Below are positions 7,443 to 15,908 of a DNA stretch of 17,467 nt, in pieces (the stretch's first letter is position 1; the number at the start of each line of letters is the position of its first letter). The position numbers and the translations under genes were made by a program. This DNA comes from Cardiobacteriales bacterium (GTDB lineage Bacteria; Pseudomonadota; Gammaproteobacteria; Cardiobacteriales; Wohlfahrtiimonadaceae), in the NCBI GenBank assembly GCA_030150565.1, contig JASLFR010000093.1:1-17467 (forward strand), written 5' to 3'. The notes under the pieces were generated by a model. That model did not search any database and was not told the DNA's origin. It worked only from the letters and a program-made list of their open reading frames with translations.

Positions 7443-7451
7443 AATATAGCA
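7443..7451 (-). promoter_or_regulatory. Possible extended -10 promoter for the SPOR carboxypeptidase gene
   Basis: On the minus strand TGCTATATT forms an extended -10 element (TATATT at 7443-7448, TG at 7450-7451), about 42 nt upstream of the start codon. No good -35 hexamer is seen at the expected distance. Transcription would begin near 7436. Confidence 0.35.
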
Positions 7452-7468
7452 TAAATCCTTAAATCGAT

Positions 7469-7540
7469 AGAGGGGGAGAGAAAAAATTCTCTCGTAGCTC
7501 TCTTTCTGAGAGAGCCGATCATCAGAGCATTTCCCCCTCT
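7469..7540 (-). other. Highly structured intergenic region between aminopeptidase and carboxypeptidase genes
   Basis: Three stems can nest here. The outer stem pairs AGAGGGGGA (7469-7477) with TCCCCCTCT (7532-7540), 9 bp. Inside it are two perfect 7 bp hairpins: GAGAGAA/TTCTCTC (7476-7482 with 7487-7493, 4 nt loop) and GCTCTCT/AGAGAGC (7497-7503 with 7509-7515, 5 nt loop). The outer stem shares two bases with the first hairpin. The region begins 10 nt past the aminopeptidase stop, so it could serve as its transcript end, but no clean stem followed by a T-run is present. Confidence 0.45.
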
Positions 7541-7549
7541 CTATAAAAA

Positions 7550-8992
7550 TTATTGGGGTGATTTAAAGTAATTCTTTTCACTTAAATTTTCAAGAAGATG
7601 GTAGATCGCGCGAAGCCCCATCGCTTCCCCACCAATCGGTCGTCCTTTACGCTCCCGAATATTCCAAGCCATCACATCGATGTGAAAGAAGGGGGCGTGA
7701 GGATTGATAAAACGCTCTAGGAAGAGAGCGGCTGTGATCGCTCCACCAAATGGGAATTTTGATGCATTGAGAAGGTCGGCGTGCATCGGTTCAATCCAAG
7801 ATTGATACCCTTTATGTAGTGGCAGCTGCCAAAGAAGATCATCAACAGATTCCCCACTCTTAATGCATTGTTGGGCGAGGGGATCGCTATTGCTAAAAAG
7901 GGCAGGCAATTCAGGACCAAGAGCAACACGAGCCGCACCTGTTAAAGTAGCAAAGTTGATGAGAAGGTCGTACGGCTCTTCTCCTGCATAGGCAAGAGCG
8001 TCTGCAAGAATTAAGCGTCCTTCAGCATCGGTGTTATCGATCTCTACATTAAGCCCATTGCGTGCTTTAACAATATCTCCTGGTCTCATTGAGTGGGCTG
8101 AGATGCTATTCTCCACAATTGGGAGCAGCAGGCGTACTTGATAGGGGAGCTCACTCTCTAAGATCCAACGGCTTAAGGCGAGAGCGTGAGCAGCTCCTCC
8201 CATATCTTTCTTCATAAGTCGCATACCGTTAGAGGGCTTAATATCGAGGCCTCCACTATCGAAACAGACCCCTTTCCCTACAATGGTAAGTTTTGGGTGA
8301 TTCTCATCACCAAAAGAGAGTTCAATTAAGCGAGGCGCATAGCGGCTACCAGCCCCAACGGTATAGATGAGGGGGAAATTCTCCTTTATCAGTGCATCCC
8401 CACTAATCTCTTTCACTTTAATATTTTGATCTGCAAACTGCATTCGAACCAGTGTTGCAAAGTAATCTGGATTTAGGATATTAGCAGGCTCATTAATTAA
8501 GTTGCGCACAAGGTAGTGGGCGTAGAGCGCCTCTTTCACACTCTTTTTAAGTGCTTCGGGAAGTAGGAGTTTTACCCCATTTTGAGGTTGCTCTTTGTAA
8601 GCAGTAAATTGATAAGCGCCCAGTCCAAATCCTAAAAAGAGGGCTGATTGAGCCTTCTCATCCATCTGATTAAGCGCAGAGAGGTCGAGACGATAATTCC
8701 CTTTAGGAAGCTTTTTAGATAGATCTGCTAAGAGGAAGGTGGGCTCTTCAGATTCCGCTTTAATAAGGACCTCATCACTCTCTCCTTCAGAAGTAGGAAT
8801 TAAGAGAGGCTCACCCTTTTCAAACTGCTCAAAGCCCTCTATTTTTTCGAGCCATTTTTGCGCAAAAGGGGAGAGTTGCTCTCTATCTAAGGAGGGAAGA
8901 AGTCGAATCGGAACCGTTTTTTCCCCCTCTTTAGAGAAGAGGCGCTCAAAGAGCTCGGAAAAAGGGGCGTTACTGTAGATATTACTATTCAT
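7550..8992 (-). CDS. M17 leucyl aminopeptidase family protein
   Basis: This is a cytosolic di-zinc or manganese exopeptidase of the PepA/PepB family, acting on N-terminal residues of peptides. The C-terminal catalytic domain is clear. Metal ligands fall in VGKGVCFDSGGLD (Lys240, Asp245), MKKDMGG (Asp263) and NTDAEGRL (Asp322, Glu324), with the active-site Arg in EGR. The N-terminal domain (about 1-150) is divergent. The ATG at 8992 gives 480 residues and is preferred because AAGAGAG lies 5 nt upstream. Two earlier in-frame ATGs (9016 and 9013) would overlap the ftsK end and have no visible ribosome binding site, though coupling to ftsK termination is possible. It lies just downstream of ftsK and is probably co-transcribed. 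Length and motif order fit the short PepA-like group better than true PepA (503), so I leave the symbol blank. Confidence 0.93.
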   Translation of the reverse strand: MNSNIYSNAPFSELFERLFSKEGEKTVPIRLLPSLDREQLSPFAQKWLEKIEGFEQFEKGEPLLIPTSEGESDEVLIKAESEEPTFLLADLSKKLPKGNYRLDLSALNQMDEKAQSALFLGFGLGAYQFTAYKEQPQNGVKLLLPEALKKSVKEALYAHYLVRNLINEPANILNPDYFATLVRMQFADQNIKVKEISGDALIKENFPLIYTVGAGSRYAPRLIELSFGDENHPKLTIVGKGVCFDSGGLDIKPSNGMRLMKKDMGGAAHALALSRWILESELPYQVRLLLPIVENSISAHSMRPGDIVKARNGLNVEIDNTDAEGRLILADALAYAGEEPYDLLINFATLTGAARVALGPELPALFSNSDPLAQQCIKSGESVDDLLWQLPLHKGYQSWIEPMHADLLNASKFPFGGAITAALFLERFINPHAPFFHIDVMAWNIRERKGRPIGGEAMGLRAIYHLLENLSEKNYFKSPQ

Positions 8993-9005
8993 TATTCTCT
9001 CTTTT

Positions 9006-12000
9006 CTATTCATCATCAGAGTGGCGAGCGATCAAAATTTCACGAGTACCATTTGAGCCAGCAGCGGAGACGTATCCATCTTGCTCCATCTGATCAATAA
9101 TTCGGGCAGCGCGATTGTAACCAACTCGTAGACGGCGCTGAATATGGGAGGCGCTGGGGCGATTGTCGCTCAATACAATACGAACGGCTTCATCATAGAG
9201 CTCGTCAACCTCATCTGCGGCAACACCTGAGGCCTCTTCAGAGAGCCCAGGAATCGGCTCTGTCGGCTCATTAAGAATCTCATCAATATAATCGGGAGCA
9301 CCAGTCAGTTTAATAAACTCCACAACTTTATTAACCTCTTCATCGCTAATAAACGCACCATGGACACGGCGAGGATCCGAGGCGCCAGTGGGAAGATAGA
9401 GCATATCACCATTACCGAGTAAGGTTTCCGCTCCTTGCTGATCCAAAATCGTGCGGGAGTCGATACGTCCCGATACTTGGAAAGCGATGCGTGAAGGGAC
9501 GTTCGCCTTAATTAATCCTGTAACAACATCAACAGAGGGGCGCTGTGTCGCCAAAATTAAGTGGATCCCTGAGGCGCGCGCTTTCTGTGCCAGACGAGCA
9601 ATCAGCTCTTCACACTTTTTACCGACGATCATCATCATATCGGCAAATTCATCAATTACTACCACAATATAGGGGAGCTCTTTGAGATACTCCTCTTGAG
9701 CAAATTCAGAGAGCTCAACTCCTCGCTTATTGTAGAGTGGGTTTTTGAGGGGTTCTCCTCTTTCATTCGCTTCACGAACCATCTGGTTAAAGCGGCCAAT
9801 ATTACGAGTTTTGAGTTGGCTAAGGAGAAGATAGCGACGCTCCATTTCAGCTACACACCATCGCAGCGCATTGGCGGACTCATTCATATCTGTCACAACA
9901 GGCGCTAAGAGATGGGGAATATCGTTATAAACAGAGAGTTCTAACATCTTCGGGTCGATAAGAATCATCCGTAACTCTTCAGGGCGAGCCTTAAAGAGGA
10001 GGCTAAGGAGCATCGTGTTGATTCCAACTGACTTTCCTGAACCAGTTGTTCCCGCCACTAAAAGGTGAGGCATTTTTTCAAGATTTGCGATCACCTCTTG
10101 CCCCGAGATATCTTGCCCAAGCGCAATGGTGAGAGGATGTTTTGCCGATTGGAATGATTCAGAGATCAATCCCTCTTTAAAGTGAACAATTTCACGCACC
10201 GCATTTGGAACCTCTAAACCGACGTAAGAGGTGCCAGGAATGACATCTTGTACACGAACATTGGTGACAGCGAGTGCACGGGCAATATCTTTGCTGAGAT
10301 TATTGATCTGAGCAATCTTAATGCCTGGAGAGAGTTCAAGACTTAAGCGAGTAATAATGGGGCCAAATTCCACATCAACCACCGAAAGATCGATGCCATA
10401 GCTCTGGAAAGCGTTCTCCACAAGAGTTGCTAAGCGGCTCAACTCAGATGCATCGTAGTGGCTCTCCCGAATGGGGGGATCTTTCAGCAGTGAGAGTGGC
10501 GGTAGCTTACCAGCATGGGGGTAACGCTCTCGATAACTCTCTTCATCGAGCTCCTCCTCTTCCTCAATCTCCTCTTCGATTCTCTCTTCAATCTCTAAGG
10601 CGGATTCAAAAGAGGGTTCATCATCAATCTCGATTGAGAAGGGCTCTGGTTCGATTTTTTGCTCATCCATTAGATTTGAATGCTCCTCCTCTTGAATCTC
10701 AAAGGGGGGCTCAATCGCTTCAATAAATGGTGACTCAAGCACTTCCTCTTCAAAAGAGATCAACGGTTCATCGATCGCATTAAATTCAAATGTATGGGGA
10801 TCGAGCGCTATATGCTCTTCGAAAGCGGGAGATTCATCGATCGGTTTAATTTCATGAATCTCCTCTATCTCTTCAGGCTCAGGGGTGAGTGTTGGTAGAG
10901 AATCGGGAAGAGCGGTAATCCCTTCTGAAAAATCGGGGGTGATGATCTCTAACGGTTCATTATTGGCAGTGAAGGGGAGTGCTTCCTCATCTTCTTCAAA
11001 ATGGGGCTCCTCTTCGGGAATTTCCACTTCAAAATGGGGACTAAAATTGAGCGTTGGTAACTCATCACTCAAATCGTCGCTTGCATCGAGATTTAAATCC
11101 CGCTCGGTACTATTGGTGACGAAATTGAAGCTCTCCTCAGGCTCGGGAAGCGCAACATCTTCTTGAAAAGAGTCAGCATCACTGATTGTAAAAGGGGGAG
11201 TCTCTGGCGTTGGAGCGATAGGCTCGAGTGTTGGCTCTATGGGGGCTTCACTCTTTCGCATCTCGGCAAATGGAATCCGCTTTTTAGAAGAGCTCTCCCG
11301 CTTCGACTCTTGAGCTGTTTTGCTTGATTGAGTGAGATCGAGTTTGGGAAGGCTTCGCTTAATAAAATCCTCCACACTCATCTCTTTCGGTTTTGCAGCG
11401 AGTTTTAGCTCCTCTTCAAGTGCGGCTTGTGCGGGGGGAAGTTCGCTTGCAGCTCCAAAACGGAGAGGGGTAGAAGTAGCTGGTTCAGTGATTAGATTGA
11501 AGCCCTGATTAGAGCGCTTTGCAGGTTGTGCAGGCTCTTTGGGTGCATTAAGATTGGGAATCTCCATATATTGTGCCCAATGGGAGACCTCCTCATAGTA
11601 GGGAGATTGGCGCAATGATCGGTATTGTTGTCTCTCTTGAGGAGCTTTCTCTTCTTTTCTCTCTTCTCTTCTCTTCTTTTCTGGAGAAGTAGGTTGAGTG
11701 AAGAGTGCATCGGAAGAGGTTGGAGCTATTGGCGCTTTCTGCTCCTCTTTAAGAGCACTCTGGCTTGCAAAAATCGCTTCATCGATGGGGAGTGTTTCAG
11801 GCTCTTCTGTCTTCTCCTCAAGGATGGGGGTGGGGGCAATTTTCAATTGAGCGGGAGTCTTCTCCTCCTCATCGAGTACATCGGCAAGGAGCTCATCAAG
11901 TGTTGGAGCCGCTTTTATGGGGAGTTCTTCCTCTACAGTAATCTCTTCTGGTGTTAGGGAGAGGGGGGCTTCTGGTTTAGGGGTGAATGGAGTCTCTTCC

Positions 12001-12821
12001 ACTTCAGGCGCTTTGAAGTAGATCGGCTCTTGAAATTCATCAGCAATCTCCTCTTCTAATGTGGGGGCGAAGATGGGCTCCTCATGATTGAGTGAGAGTT
12101 GTGGCTCTTGATGATGAATCGTCTCTTTACTCTCCATCTTCTTCTCAATTGTTGGAGAAGTAAGATGGTAGGAGTAGAGAGGCTCTTTATTGCGCCAAAT
12201 TGCGATTCTATTCAACGCAAGTGCCCCTAAATAGTCGGCCCAACGGAGAGGAGTTGAGCGGGTGATCATCATGATGCCTACTAACGCTAAAATAGCGAAG
12301 ATTGCGCAGCTTAAGTAGAGCGCAAAAACCATCATAAAGGAGGAGTTACCTAAAGAGAGGAGAGTTACTAAGATGCTTCCAAGCCAGCGCCCAATAACCC
12401 CCCCTTCAATGCCACTATTGTGAACAAGATCGGTAAATGCACTTAAAGAGAGCAGGAGGAGTAGTGTCCCTAAAATACCCATCACCATGCTCTGTGTTGT
12501 TAGGTGAAAAATTCGTCTATTCACAATCAATTGGTAAGCAAAGAGAATGAGTGTGATAGGAATAAGGTAGGCGATACGCCCAAGAAGCGTAAAGGTGATA
12601 TCGGAGTAGAAGGCGCCAAAAGAGCCCATCCAGTTTTTAGGAATTTGATGTTGTGCAACTCCTGTCCACGCAGGATCGCCCGCATCGTGCGTTAAGAGGC
12701 TAATATAGAGGATCACCGCAAATAGGCAGACAAGGCCAAAGAGACCAAAGCGGAGCCATTTCGAGATCAGTGTAAGGAGAACGGAGGGTTCTTTTTCAAC
12801 AATATATTCAGCTTGGGACAA
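9006..12821 (-). CDS. ftsK: DNA translocase FtsK, TTG start
   Basis: FtsK is the septal DNA pump that clears the chromosome from the closing septum and activates XerCD at dif. The N-terminal 190 residues hold four predicted membrane helices. A long linker (about 205-765) is dominated by Glu and Asp, with runs such as EEEIEEEEELDEES near its end. The motor follows, with Walker A GTTGSGKS (Lys930) and Walker B VVVIDEFADM (Asp1057, Glu1058). The C-terminal gamma winged helix (about 1203-1264) contains RRLRVGYNRAARIIDQME, the KOPS-reading helix. The total of 1271 residues is close to E. coli FtsK (1329). The start is TTG at 12821: the protein begins MSQAEY, like E. coli MSQEYT; AGAGAG lies 7 nt upstream; an in-frame TAG lies 39 nt upstream; and no usable ATG occurs before the first membrane helix. 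Confidence 0.97.
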   Translation of the reverse strand: MSQAEYIVEKEPSVLLTLISKWLRFGLFGLVCLFAVILYISLLTHDAGDPAWTGVAQHQIPKNWMGSFGAFYSDITFTLLGRIAYLIPITLILFAYQLIVNRRIFHLTTQSMVMGILGTLLLLLSLSAFTDLVHNSGIEGGVIGRWLGSILVTLLSLGNSSFMMVFALYLSCAIFAILALVGIMMITRSTPLRWADYLGALALNRIAIWRNKEPLYSYHLTSPTIEKKMESKETIHHQEPQLSLNHEEPIFAPTLEEEIADEFQEPIYFKAPEVEETPFTPKPEAPLSLTPEEITVEEELPIKAAPTLDELLADVLDEEEKTPAQLKIAPTPILEEKTEEPETLPIDEAIFASQSALKEEQKAPIAPTSSDALFTQPTSPEKKRREERKEEKAPQERQQYRSLRQSPYYEEVSHWAQYMEIPNLNAPKEPAQPAKRSNQGFNLITEPATSTPLRFGAASELPPAQAALEEELKLAAKPKEMSVEDFIKRSLPKLDLTQSSKTAQESKRESSSKKRIPFAEMRKSEAPIEPTLEPIAPTPETPPFTISDADSFQEDVALPEPEESFNFVTNSTERDLNLDASDDLSDELPTLNFSPHFEVEIPEEEPHFEEDEEALPFTANNEPLEIITPDFSEGITALPDSLPTLTPEPEEIEEIHEIKPIDESPAFEEHIALDPHTFEFNAIDEPLISFEEEVLESPFIEAIEPPFEIQEEEHSNLMDEQKIEPEPFSIEIDDEPSFESALEIEERIEEEIEEEEELDEESYRERYPHAGKLPPLSLLKDPPIRESHYDASELSRLATLVENAFQSYGIDLSVVDVEFGPIITRLSLELSPGIKIAQINNLSKDIARALAVTNVRVQDVIPGTSYVGLEVPNAVREIVHFKEGLISESFQSAKHPLTIALGQDISGQEVIANLEKMPHLLVAGTTGSGKSVGINTMLLSLLFKARPEELRMILIDPKMLELSVYNDIPHLLAPVVTDMNESANALRWCVAEMERRYLLLSQLKTRNIGRFNQMVREANERGEPLKNPLYNKRGVELSEFAQEEYLKELPYIVVVIDEFADMMMIVGKKCEELIARLAQKARASGIHLILATQRPSVDVVTGLIKANVPSRIAFQVSGRIDSRTILDQQGAETLLGNGDMLYLPTGASDPRRVHGAFISDEEVNKVVEFIKLTGAPDYIDEILNEPTEPIPGLSEEASGVAADEVDELYDEAVRIVLSDNRPSASHIQRRLRVGYNRAARIIDQMEQDGYVSAAGSNGTREILIARHSDDE

Positions 12822-12892
12822 GGGTTTACTCTCTTCAATATTTAAAAGTAATTTCAGCCTCTAGAAAATAGAGAGGCGTATAAATGATTCTT

Positions 12893-12921
12893 ATTTTAAC
12901 AGAAATAGGGGAGCTACAAAA
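12893..12921 (-). promoter_or_regulatory. Predicted promoter for ftsK
   Basis: On the minus strand TGTTAAAAT gives an extended -10 (TAAAAT at 12893-12898, TG at 12900-12901). A weak -35 (TTTGTA at 12915-12920) sits 16 bp further upstream. It lies just downstream of the secDF terminator. A 6 bp hairpin (GCCTCT/AGAGGC, 12857-12862 with 12872-12877) lies in the resulting leader. This is a motif-based inference. Confidence 0.4.
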
Positions 12922-12971
12922 TATGAAAACCTCTACAAAGTACCTGATAAAAGCGTACTTTATAGAGGTTT
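12921..12971 (-). terminator. Rho-independent terminator after secDF
   Basis: A 17-position stem (12927-12943 with 12955-12971) has a single C/A mismatch and an 11 nt loop. On the minus strand it ends in AGAGGTTTTC followed by an AT-rich stretch, so the T-run is short but present. It lies 30 nt past the secDF stop and just before the ftsK promoter candidate. The rest of this 180 bp gap holds only that promoter and the ftsK leader. Confidence 0.75.
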
Positions 12972-13001
12972 ATATCGCTCACTTTTTAGTAATCTTTCTC
13001 T

Positions 13002-15827
13002 CTACTGAGGTTGCTCGTAGCTAAGAACAACATCATCCTCTTTCTCAAGCGCAGGGGGGAGAAGATCTTCCCGCTTAAGCCCAAGCATGAGAGCACCCGC
13101 AGCTGCAACGAAGATAGATGAGTAAGTTCCCACCGCAATACCGATCAACATAATGAGTGAGAATGAATCGATCGCCGCTCCTCCAAAGATATAGAGTGCA
13201 AGCACTGCAAGGAAGGTGGTAACCGATGTCATAATCGTACGTGAGAGAGTCTGATTAATAGAAGCATTAATAATCTCATAAGGCGTTCCGCTTCGGCTTG
13301 AGCGGAAGTTTTCACGGATACGGTCAAGAACAACGACGGTATCATTCACCGAGTAACCGATGACCGCTAAGATCGCCGCCAGCGAAGTTAAGTCGAAGCT
13401 CAACCCTGCAAGTGAGAAGAAGGCGATCACAAAGAGCGCATCGTGAATCGTTGAGAGAATTGAGCCTAGCGCTAGCTTCCACTCAAAACGAACCCAGATA
13501 TAGACAAGAATGAGAATCACTGCAATCACAGAGGCCATAATTCCTCCTGAAACCAGCTCATCGCCAACTTTTGAACCGATGAAGTTGATCTGTTGCACCT
13601 CAACAGGATTCTCATCACTATTTAAGGCTTCGAGAAGCATATCGCTAATCTCAACGCTATCGGCATCCTCATCCGTTGAGAGACTGATGAGAACTGTCTT
13701 ACTTGTACCAAAGAGCTGTACAGTGGCATCGATATTCGCCTCCTCTAGCTTCTGATAGATCGGCTCAATCTCAACGCTCTTCTCATAGTCGAGAACCACT
13801 TCCGTTCCGCCCGTAAAGTCGAGCCCATAGTTGAAGCCCTTAATACCAGCGATTCCAAGAGCTAATAGAATGACTGCGCCACAAGCGATCACATACCCTT
13901 TAGCATTTTTCATGAAGTCGAAGGTTGTATCTCCACGCAGAATTTTAAGCGTCTCACGCTCGCCAATGGGGAGTTTGGTGATCTTTTTCTTACCCCAGAT
14001 AAGATTGATAAGCGCTCGGTTGAAGTAGACCGCTGTAAAGAGCGAGGTGATAATTCCGATGGAGAGCGTTACCGCAAACCCTTTAATAGGGCCAGAGCCG
14101 ATATAGAAGAGGGCAAAGGCTGCAAAGAGGCTTGTGATATTCGCATCCATAATCGTTGCAAAAGCACGGCCAAAACCACCATCAATTGCATTGTGAGGAC
14201 TTACCCCTTTACGAAGATCTTCACGAATTCGCTCATTAATGAGGACGTTTGCGTCAACACTCATACCAAGAGAGAGAACAATCCCCGCAATTCCTGGAAG
14301 CGTTAATGTCGCCTGTAGAAGGGAGAGAGCGGCCAAAATAAGCACAAGATTCGCCACAAGCGCAACATCAGCAACGAGTCCAAATGCACGATAACGAACC
14401 GCCATGAAGATCATCACCATCAGAAGACCAAAGAGGGCAGCATTCATACCACGATCGATATTATCTTTCCCCGCACTTGGGCCAACTGTTCGCTCTTCAA
14501 TAATCTGAATAGGGGCAGCAAGAGCACCAGAACTTAGGGTGATTGCAAGATTGTTCGCCTCTGTAATACTGCTAAGGCCAGAGATAGAGAAGCGATCGAA
14601 GAGTTGTGAGCGAATCGTCGCTGCGTTAGCGATTTCGCGGGTAGTTACTTGGCGTTTAACCTCTTCACCATCAACGATCTCAGTCTCTATCTTATTCTCA
14701 ATAAAGACAGTGGCCATAAGATTGCCAACGTTCTCTTTGGTGAGCGCTCCAAAGCGATCTGCACCTTTTGAGTCGAGGCGAATATAGACTTCAGGGCCAT
14801 TAGTTTCGGGGTTAAATCCAGCACTTGCGCTGACGATAGAATCCCCAGTTAAGATGATCTGATCTTTTAGGAGCATTGGGCGCCCATCACGTGTGTAGAA
14901 GAGCTCTGTCCCTAATGGTGCACGGCGCTCAATTGCTCGTTTAATATCTGCCGCTGAGTTGGTGCGATTCTCATCAACAATTCTAAATTGAAGTGTTGCC
15001 GTTGTTCCTAAAATCTCTTTTGCACGCGCAGTATCTTGAATTCCTGGAAGCTGAACAACAATGCGATCAACCCCCTGTTTTTGGATGATCGGCTCTGCAA
15101 CACCTAGCTCATTTACACGATTGCGCAGAGTGGTGATGTTCTGATTAACAGCGCTCTCTTTACGCTCATTAATCTCATCATCAGTAATGGAAGCGATAAG
15201 CTCCTTTCCAGAGGTGGTGAAGCTTAAATCTCCAAATGAAGCATTTCTTTTGAAGCGTTGTAACGCTTGGGTAGCCTCTTGATTGCTCTCAAAGCGGACA
15301 ACTAACGTTTGAGCATCTTTAACGGTGAGATTGCCATGAAGTTTCTCTTTTGTAAGGGCATCTCGCAAACTATCTTCATAGCTGCGGGTGAGCTGATCGA
15401 TCAACCCATCCATATCGATCTCTAAAAGGAAGTGAACCCCTCCACGAAGGTCGAGCCCTAAATACATCGGCTGAAGGCCAAATTTGCTGAACCAGCGGGG
15501 CATATCGGGTGCAAGGTTGAGCGCTGTCGTATAATCTTTCCCTAATTGGGTGGTGAGATAATCCTTAGCATGAAGCTGCTCTTCAGGGTTAGTGAAGCGG
15601 ATAAGCACCTGATCCTCAATCAGCTCAATTCTTTTTGGTGCAAACCCCTCCTTATCGAGCAGCGATTCAACCCGCTGTGTAAAAGCAGCATCGATCGCCG
15701 CTTCTCTCTTTGAGGAGATTTGAACAGATGGATCTTCCCCAAAGAGGTTGGGGAGGGCAAGAATGGTGGAGATAACGATCACACCAAAAATGAGAATATA
15801 TTTCCAGAGTGGATAACGATTCAGCAT
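13002..15827 (-). CDS. secDF: Protein translocase subunit SecDF, single-chain fusion
   Basis: SecD and SecF form the inner-membrane RND-type motor that uses the proton gradient to pull exported proteins through SecYEG. Here both are one chain of 941 residues. The SecD part (about 1-620) starts MLNRYPLWKYILI like E. coli SecD. It carries GLDLRGGVHFLLEIDM, a large periplasmic P1 domain and GMSVDANVLINERIRE with Asp525, equivalent to the essential E. coli Asp519. SecF begins near residue 636 (FDFMKNAKGYV). It carries GLDFTGGTEVVLDY and GYSVNDTVVVLDRIRENF with Asp829, equivalent to E. coli Asp213. Twelve membrane helices are expected. The join is a short charged stretch (KKKITKLPIGERETLKILRG) with no stop, start codon or ribosome binding site. 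E. coli has separate secD and secF; fusions are known elsewhere, for example in Bacillus. It follows yajC by 81 nt. Confidence 0.97.
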   Translation of the reverse strand: MLNRYPLWKYILIFGVIVISTILALPNLFGEDPSVQISSKREAAIDAAFTQRVESLLDKEGFAPKRIELIEDQVLIRFTNPEEQLHAKDYLTTQLGKDYTTALNLAPDMPRWFSKFGLQPMYLGLDLRGGVHFLLEIDMDGLIDQLTRSYEDSLRDALTKEKLHGNLTVKDAQTLVVRFESNQEATQALQRFKRNASFGDLSFTTSGKELIASITDDEINERKESAVNQNITTLRNRVNELGVAEPIIQKQGVDRIVVQLPGIQDTARAKEILGTTATLQFRIVDENRTNSAADIKRAIERRAPLGTELFYTRDGRPMLLKDQIILTGDSIVSASAGFNPETNGPEVYIRLDSKGADRFGALTKENVGNLMATVFIENKIETEIVDGEEVKRQVTTREIANAATIRSQLFDRFSISGLSSITEANNLAITLSSGALAAPIQIIEERTVGPSAGKDNIDRGMNAALFGLLMVMIFMAVRYRAFGLVADVALVANLVLILAALSLLQATLTLPGIAGIVLSLGMSVDANVLINERIREDLRKGVSPHNAIDGGFGRAFATIMDANITSLFAAFALFYIGSGPIKGFAVTLSIGIITSLFTAVYFNRALINLIWGKKKITKLPIGERETLKILRGDTTFDFMKNAKGYVIACGAVILLALGIAGIKGFNYGLDFTGGTEVVLDYEKSVEIEPIYQKLEEANIDATVQLFGTSKTVLISLSTDEDADSVEISDMLLEALNSDENPVEVQQINFIGSKVGDELVSGGIMASVIAVILILVYIWVRFEWKLALGSILSTIHDALFVIAFFSLAGLSFDLTSLAAILAVIGYSVNDTVVVLDRIRENFRSSRSGTPYEIINASINQTLSRTIMTSVTTFLAVLALYIFGGAAIDSFSLIMLIGIAVGTYSSIFVAAAGALMLGLKREDLLPPALEKEDDVVLSYEQPQ

Positions 15828-15863
15828 AAAAATTCCATTGGAGAGTAGAGAGTCGATCTGATG

Positions 15864-15889
15864 AGAAAACGCCCATACAAAGATGGGCG
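15864..15889 (-). terminator. Hairpin between yajC and secDF, possible attenuator
   Basis: On the minus strand CGCCCAT and ATGGGCG form a perfect 7 bp GC-rich stem (15870-15876 with 15883-15889) with a 6 nt loop (CTTTGT). Only four T (TTTTCTC) follow. It lies 19 nt after the yajC stop and about 42 nt before the secDF start. The short T-run suggests partial termination or an RNA-stabilising stem rather than a full terminator. Confidence 0.5.
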
Positions 15890-15908
15890 CTCAATCGTCA
15901 TATATAGC

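Noticed and set aside
10427..11957. Several plus-strand open frames opposite the ftsK linker
   Set aside because: The linker's biased acidic codons leave the opposite strand free of stops. The products are Ser/Leu/Arg-rich shadows.
13510..14787. Plus-strand open frames opposite secDF
   Set aside because: They are antisense to conserved membrane segments and have no supporting start signals.
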